Assembly (NCBI RefSeq): GCF_009828115.1 | Contig: NZ_WTYL01000001.1 | Span: 496,001 to 560,000, forward strand | Length of the DNA stretch: 64,000 nucleotides | Source: Allopontixanthobacter sediminis | Lineage (GTDB): Bacteria; Pseudomonadota; Alphaproteobacteria; Sphingomonadales; Sphingomonadaceae | Direction of reading: 5' to 3' | Part shown: in pieces, positions 62,798 to 64,000 of the stretch | How the letters are laid out: every line of letters begins with the position of its first letter | Position numbering within the stretch: position 1 is the first letter of the stretch | The notes under the pieces: generated by a model | Told to the model about the DNA's origin: nothing | Databases searched by the model: none | Seen by the model: the letters and a program-made list of their open reading frames with translations, nothing else | Program-made: the position numbers and the translations under genes

Positions 62798-64000
62798 CTA
62801 CCTAAATGGCGGCTCGTTAAACGCCCGTAACTTCCGGGAATGGAGCCTTGGTCCCTCCGCCCTCAGCAGGCGGCAGGCGGTTACGCCTATCTTGAGATGT
62901 GCGCCGATGGCTTCTTCGTAGAACTGGTTGGCCTGTCCCGGCAGCTTGATTTCGCCGTGGAGCGGTTTGTCGCTGACGCATAGCAGCGTGCCGTAGGGGA
63001 CGCGGAAGCGGTATCCTTGCGCGGCGATGGTGGCGCTTTCCATGTCGATTCCGACCGCCCGGCTGAGGCTGAGGCGGCGCGCCGAGTGAGTGTAGCGCAG
63101 TTCCCAATTGCGGTCGTCGGTGGTGACGACCGTTCCGGTGCGCATCCGCTTTTTTAGGTCGGCCCCGTGGGTACCGCTGACTTCCTGCGCCGCAGCGGCC
63201 AACGCCTGCTGTACTTCGGCAATCGCGGGCAGGGGAATTTCTGGCGGCAGGACATGGTCGAGCACGTGGTCGTCCCGCAGATAGGCGTGGGCGAGGACGT
63301 AATCTCCGATCTTCTGGCTGGGCCGCAATCCGCCGCAATGGCCGATCATCAGCCACGCTTCGGGGCGCAGGACGGCGAGATGGTCGGTAATGGTCTTGGC
63401 GTTGGATGGGCCCACGCCAATGTTGACCAGGGTAATCCCGGCGCGTCCTTCGCCGATCAGGTGATAGGCCGGCATCTGATGCCGCCGCCATGCGGTGTCG
63501 GACAAATGATTGCGCGCATTTTCCAGCGGCGATTCCAGCAGCATTCCGCCGGCACCAGCCAGCGCGGTGTAGCCGTTCTTGCCCACTTGTTCGCCCGCCC
63601 AGTCAACGAATTCATCGACATAGCGGTGATAGTTGGTGAACAGGATGAAGCGCTGGAAATGTTCGGTGCTGGTGCCGGTGTAATGCGCCAGCCTCGCGAG
63701 GCTGAAGTCGGTCCGCAACCCGTCGAACAGCGACAGCGGGATCGGCCCGCTGATGTCGTCGATTTCGATCCCGTCGGCCAACTCGTCACCGATGTCGGCA
63801 AGTTCGGTTGCGGGGAAATGGCGGGCGATTTCCTGCGGGCTGATCCCGGCAAGTTCAGCCCCGGCAGCACCGTCCAGCACATAGGGGAAAGGGATTTCCT
63901 GCCGCGAGGCGCGCACTTCGAGACTGATGTCGTAATCGCTGCCGATCAGTTCGAGCTGCTCGGTCAGGTAATCCGCGAACATCCGGGGCCGGGTGACGGT
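62798..64000 (-). CDS. amn: AMP nucleosidase (5' end beyond the window)
   Basis: The last 400 residues are visible; the frame is open to base 64000, so the start is outside. Family length is about 480. The nucleoside phosphorylase-like catalytic domain has GPSNAKTITDHLAVLRPEAWLMIGHCGGLRPSQKIGDYVLAHAYLRDD, VVTTDDRNWELRYT and VGIDMESATIAAQGYRFRVPYGTLLCVSDKPLHGE, and an N-terminal AMN region precedes it (QRFILFTNYHRYVDEFVDW). It hydrolyses AMP to adenine and ribose 5-phosphate. It lies after the orphan gene, convergent with it. Confidence 0.93.
   Translation of the reverse strand, partial: TVTRPRMFADYLTEQLELIGSDYDISLEVRASRQEIPFPYVLDGAAGAELAGISPQEIARHFPATELADIGDELADGIEIDDISGPIPLSLFDGLRTDFSLARLAHYTGTSTEHFQRFILFTNYHRYVDEFVDWAGEQVGKNGYTALAGAGGMLLESPLENARNHLSDTAWRRHQMPAYHLIGEGRAGITLVNIGVGPSNAKTITDHLAVLRPEAWLMIGHCGGLRPSQKIGDYVLAHAYLRDDHVLDHVLPPEIPLPAIAEVQQALAAAAQEVSGTHGADLKKRMRTGTVVTTDDRNWELRYTHSARRLSLSRAVGIDMESATIAAQGYRFRVPYGTLLCVSDKPLHGEIKLPGQANQFYEEAIGAHLKIGVTACRLLRAEGPRLHSRKLRAFNEPPFR

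Noticed and set aside
1-64000. CRISPR arrays, prophage or insertion sequences
   Set aside because: No regularly spaced direct repeats, no transposase, integrase or phage structural gene is visible; gene order is that of a conserved chromosome.

Overview
The window is a chromosomal segment of an alphaproteobacterium, most likely order Sphingomonadales and probably the Erythrobacteraceae (Erythrobacter/Altererythrobacter-like). Supporting signs are moderately high G+C, dense ATGA-overlapping operons, two alphaproteobacterial-type SOS boxes (GTTC-N7-GTTC) before recA and uvrD, a SigF/NrsF pair of Caulobacter type, CpdR, a b/b' ATP synthase stator, a SapC-family protein and a TIGR02300 FYDLN-acid protein. 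No rRNA, phage, IS element or CRISPR array was found. Family names are recognised from protein motifs read by eye, not from a database search.

Layout. 1-7 kb: tandem DUF4139-type surface proteins, SOS-regulated recA, a methyltransferase, alaS. 7-12 kb (minus): a Kef-type antiporter, a GNAT-nitrilase fusion, icd. 12-15.4 kb (plus): an operon resembling the Caulobacter copper-bufferin/gold-induced system (MNIO enzyme BufB, BufC, DoxX, SigF, NrsF) behind a good match to the SigF promoter, but without a recognisable bufferin (BufA) gene; a 26-codon ORF sits in its place. 15.4-20 kb: tRNA-Val, cpdR, an N-formylglutamate amidohydrolase, a candidate orphan small RNA, sapC, an FAD-linked dehydrogenase. 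20-31 kb: DEAD-box helicase, SOS-regulated uvrD, rsmD/rluB, a Rieske oxygenase, an AmpG-like transporter. 29-36 kb (minus): folC-accD-trpA-trpB-trpF-VOC-pyrF-LapA cluster, then purB and radC. 38-42 kb: ydbH-ynbE-ydbL. 42-44.6 kb: the F0 part of ATP synthase. 44.6-50 kb (minus): gloB, rpsA, cmk, a small membrane protein, aroA. 50-55 kb: tRNA-Ala, a hairpin repeat, ffh-rpsP-rimM-orf-trmD-rplS. 55-64 kb: a DPP IV-type peptidase, asd, two unknown lipoproteins, a DsbA-fold isomerase, a hydrolase, a retropepsin-like protein paired with rimK, an orphan small gene behind a perfect palindrome, and amn (cut by the window end).

Most of the window is conserved housekeeping. The parts worth attention are the bufferin-type operon without a bufferin, the candidate small RNA at about 17.1-17.2 kb with an anti-Shine-Dalgarno stretch, the 119-bp inverted repeat after tRNA-Ala, and the orphan gene at 62.5 kb.
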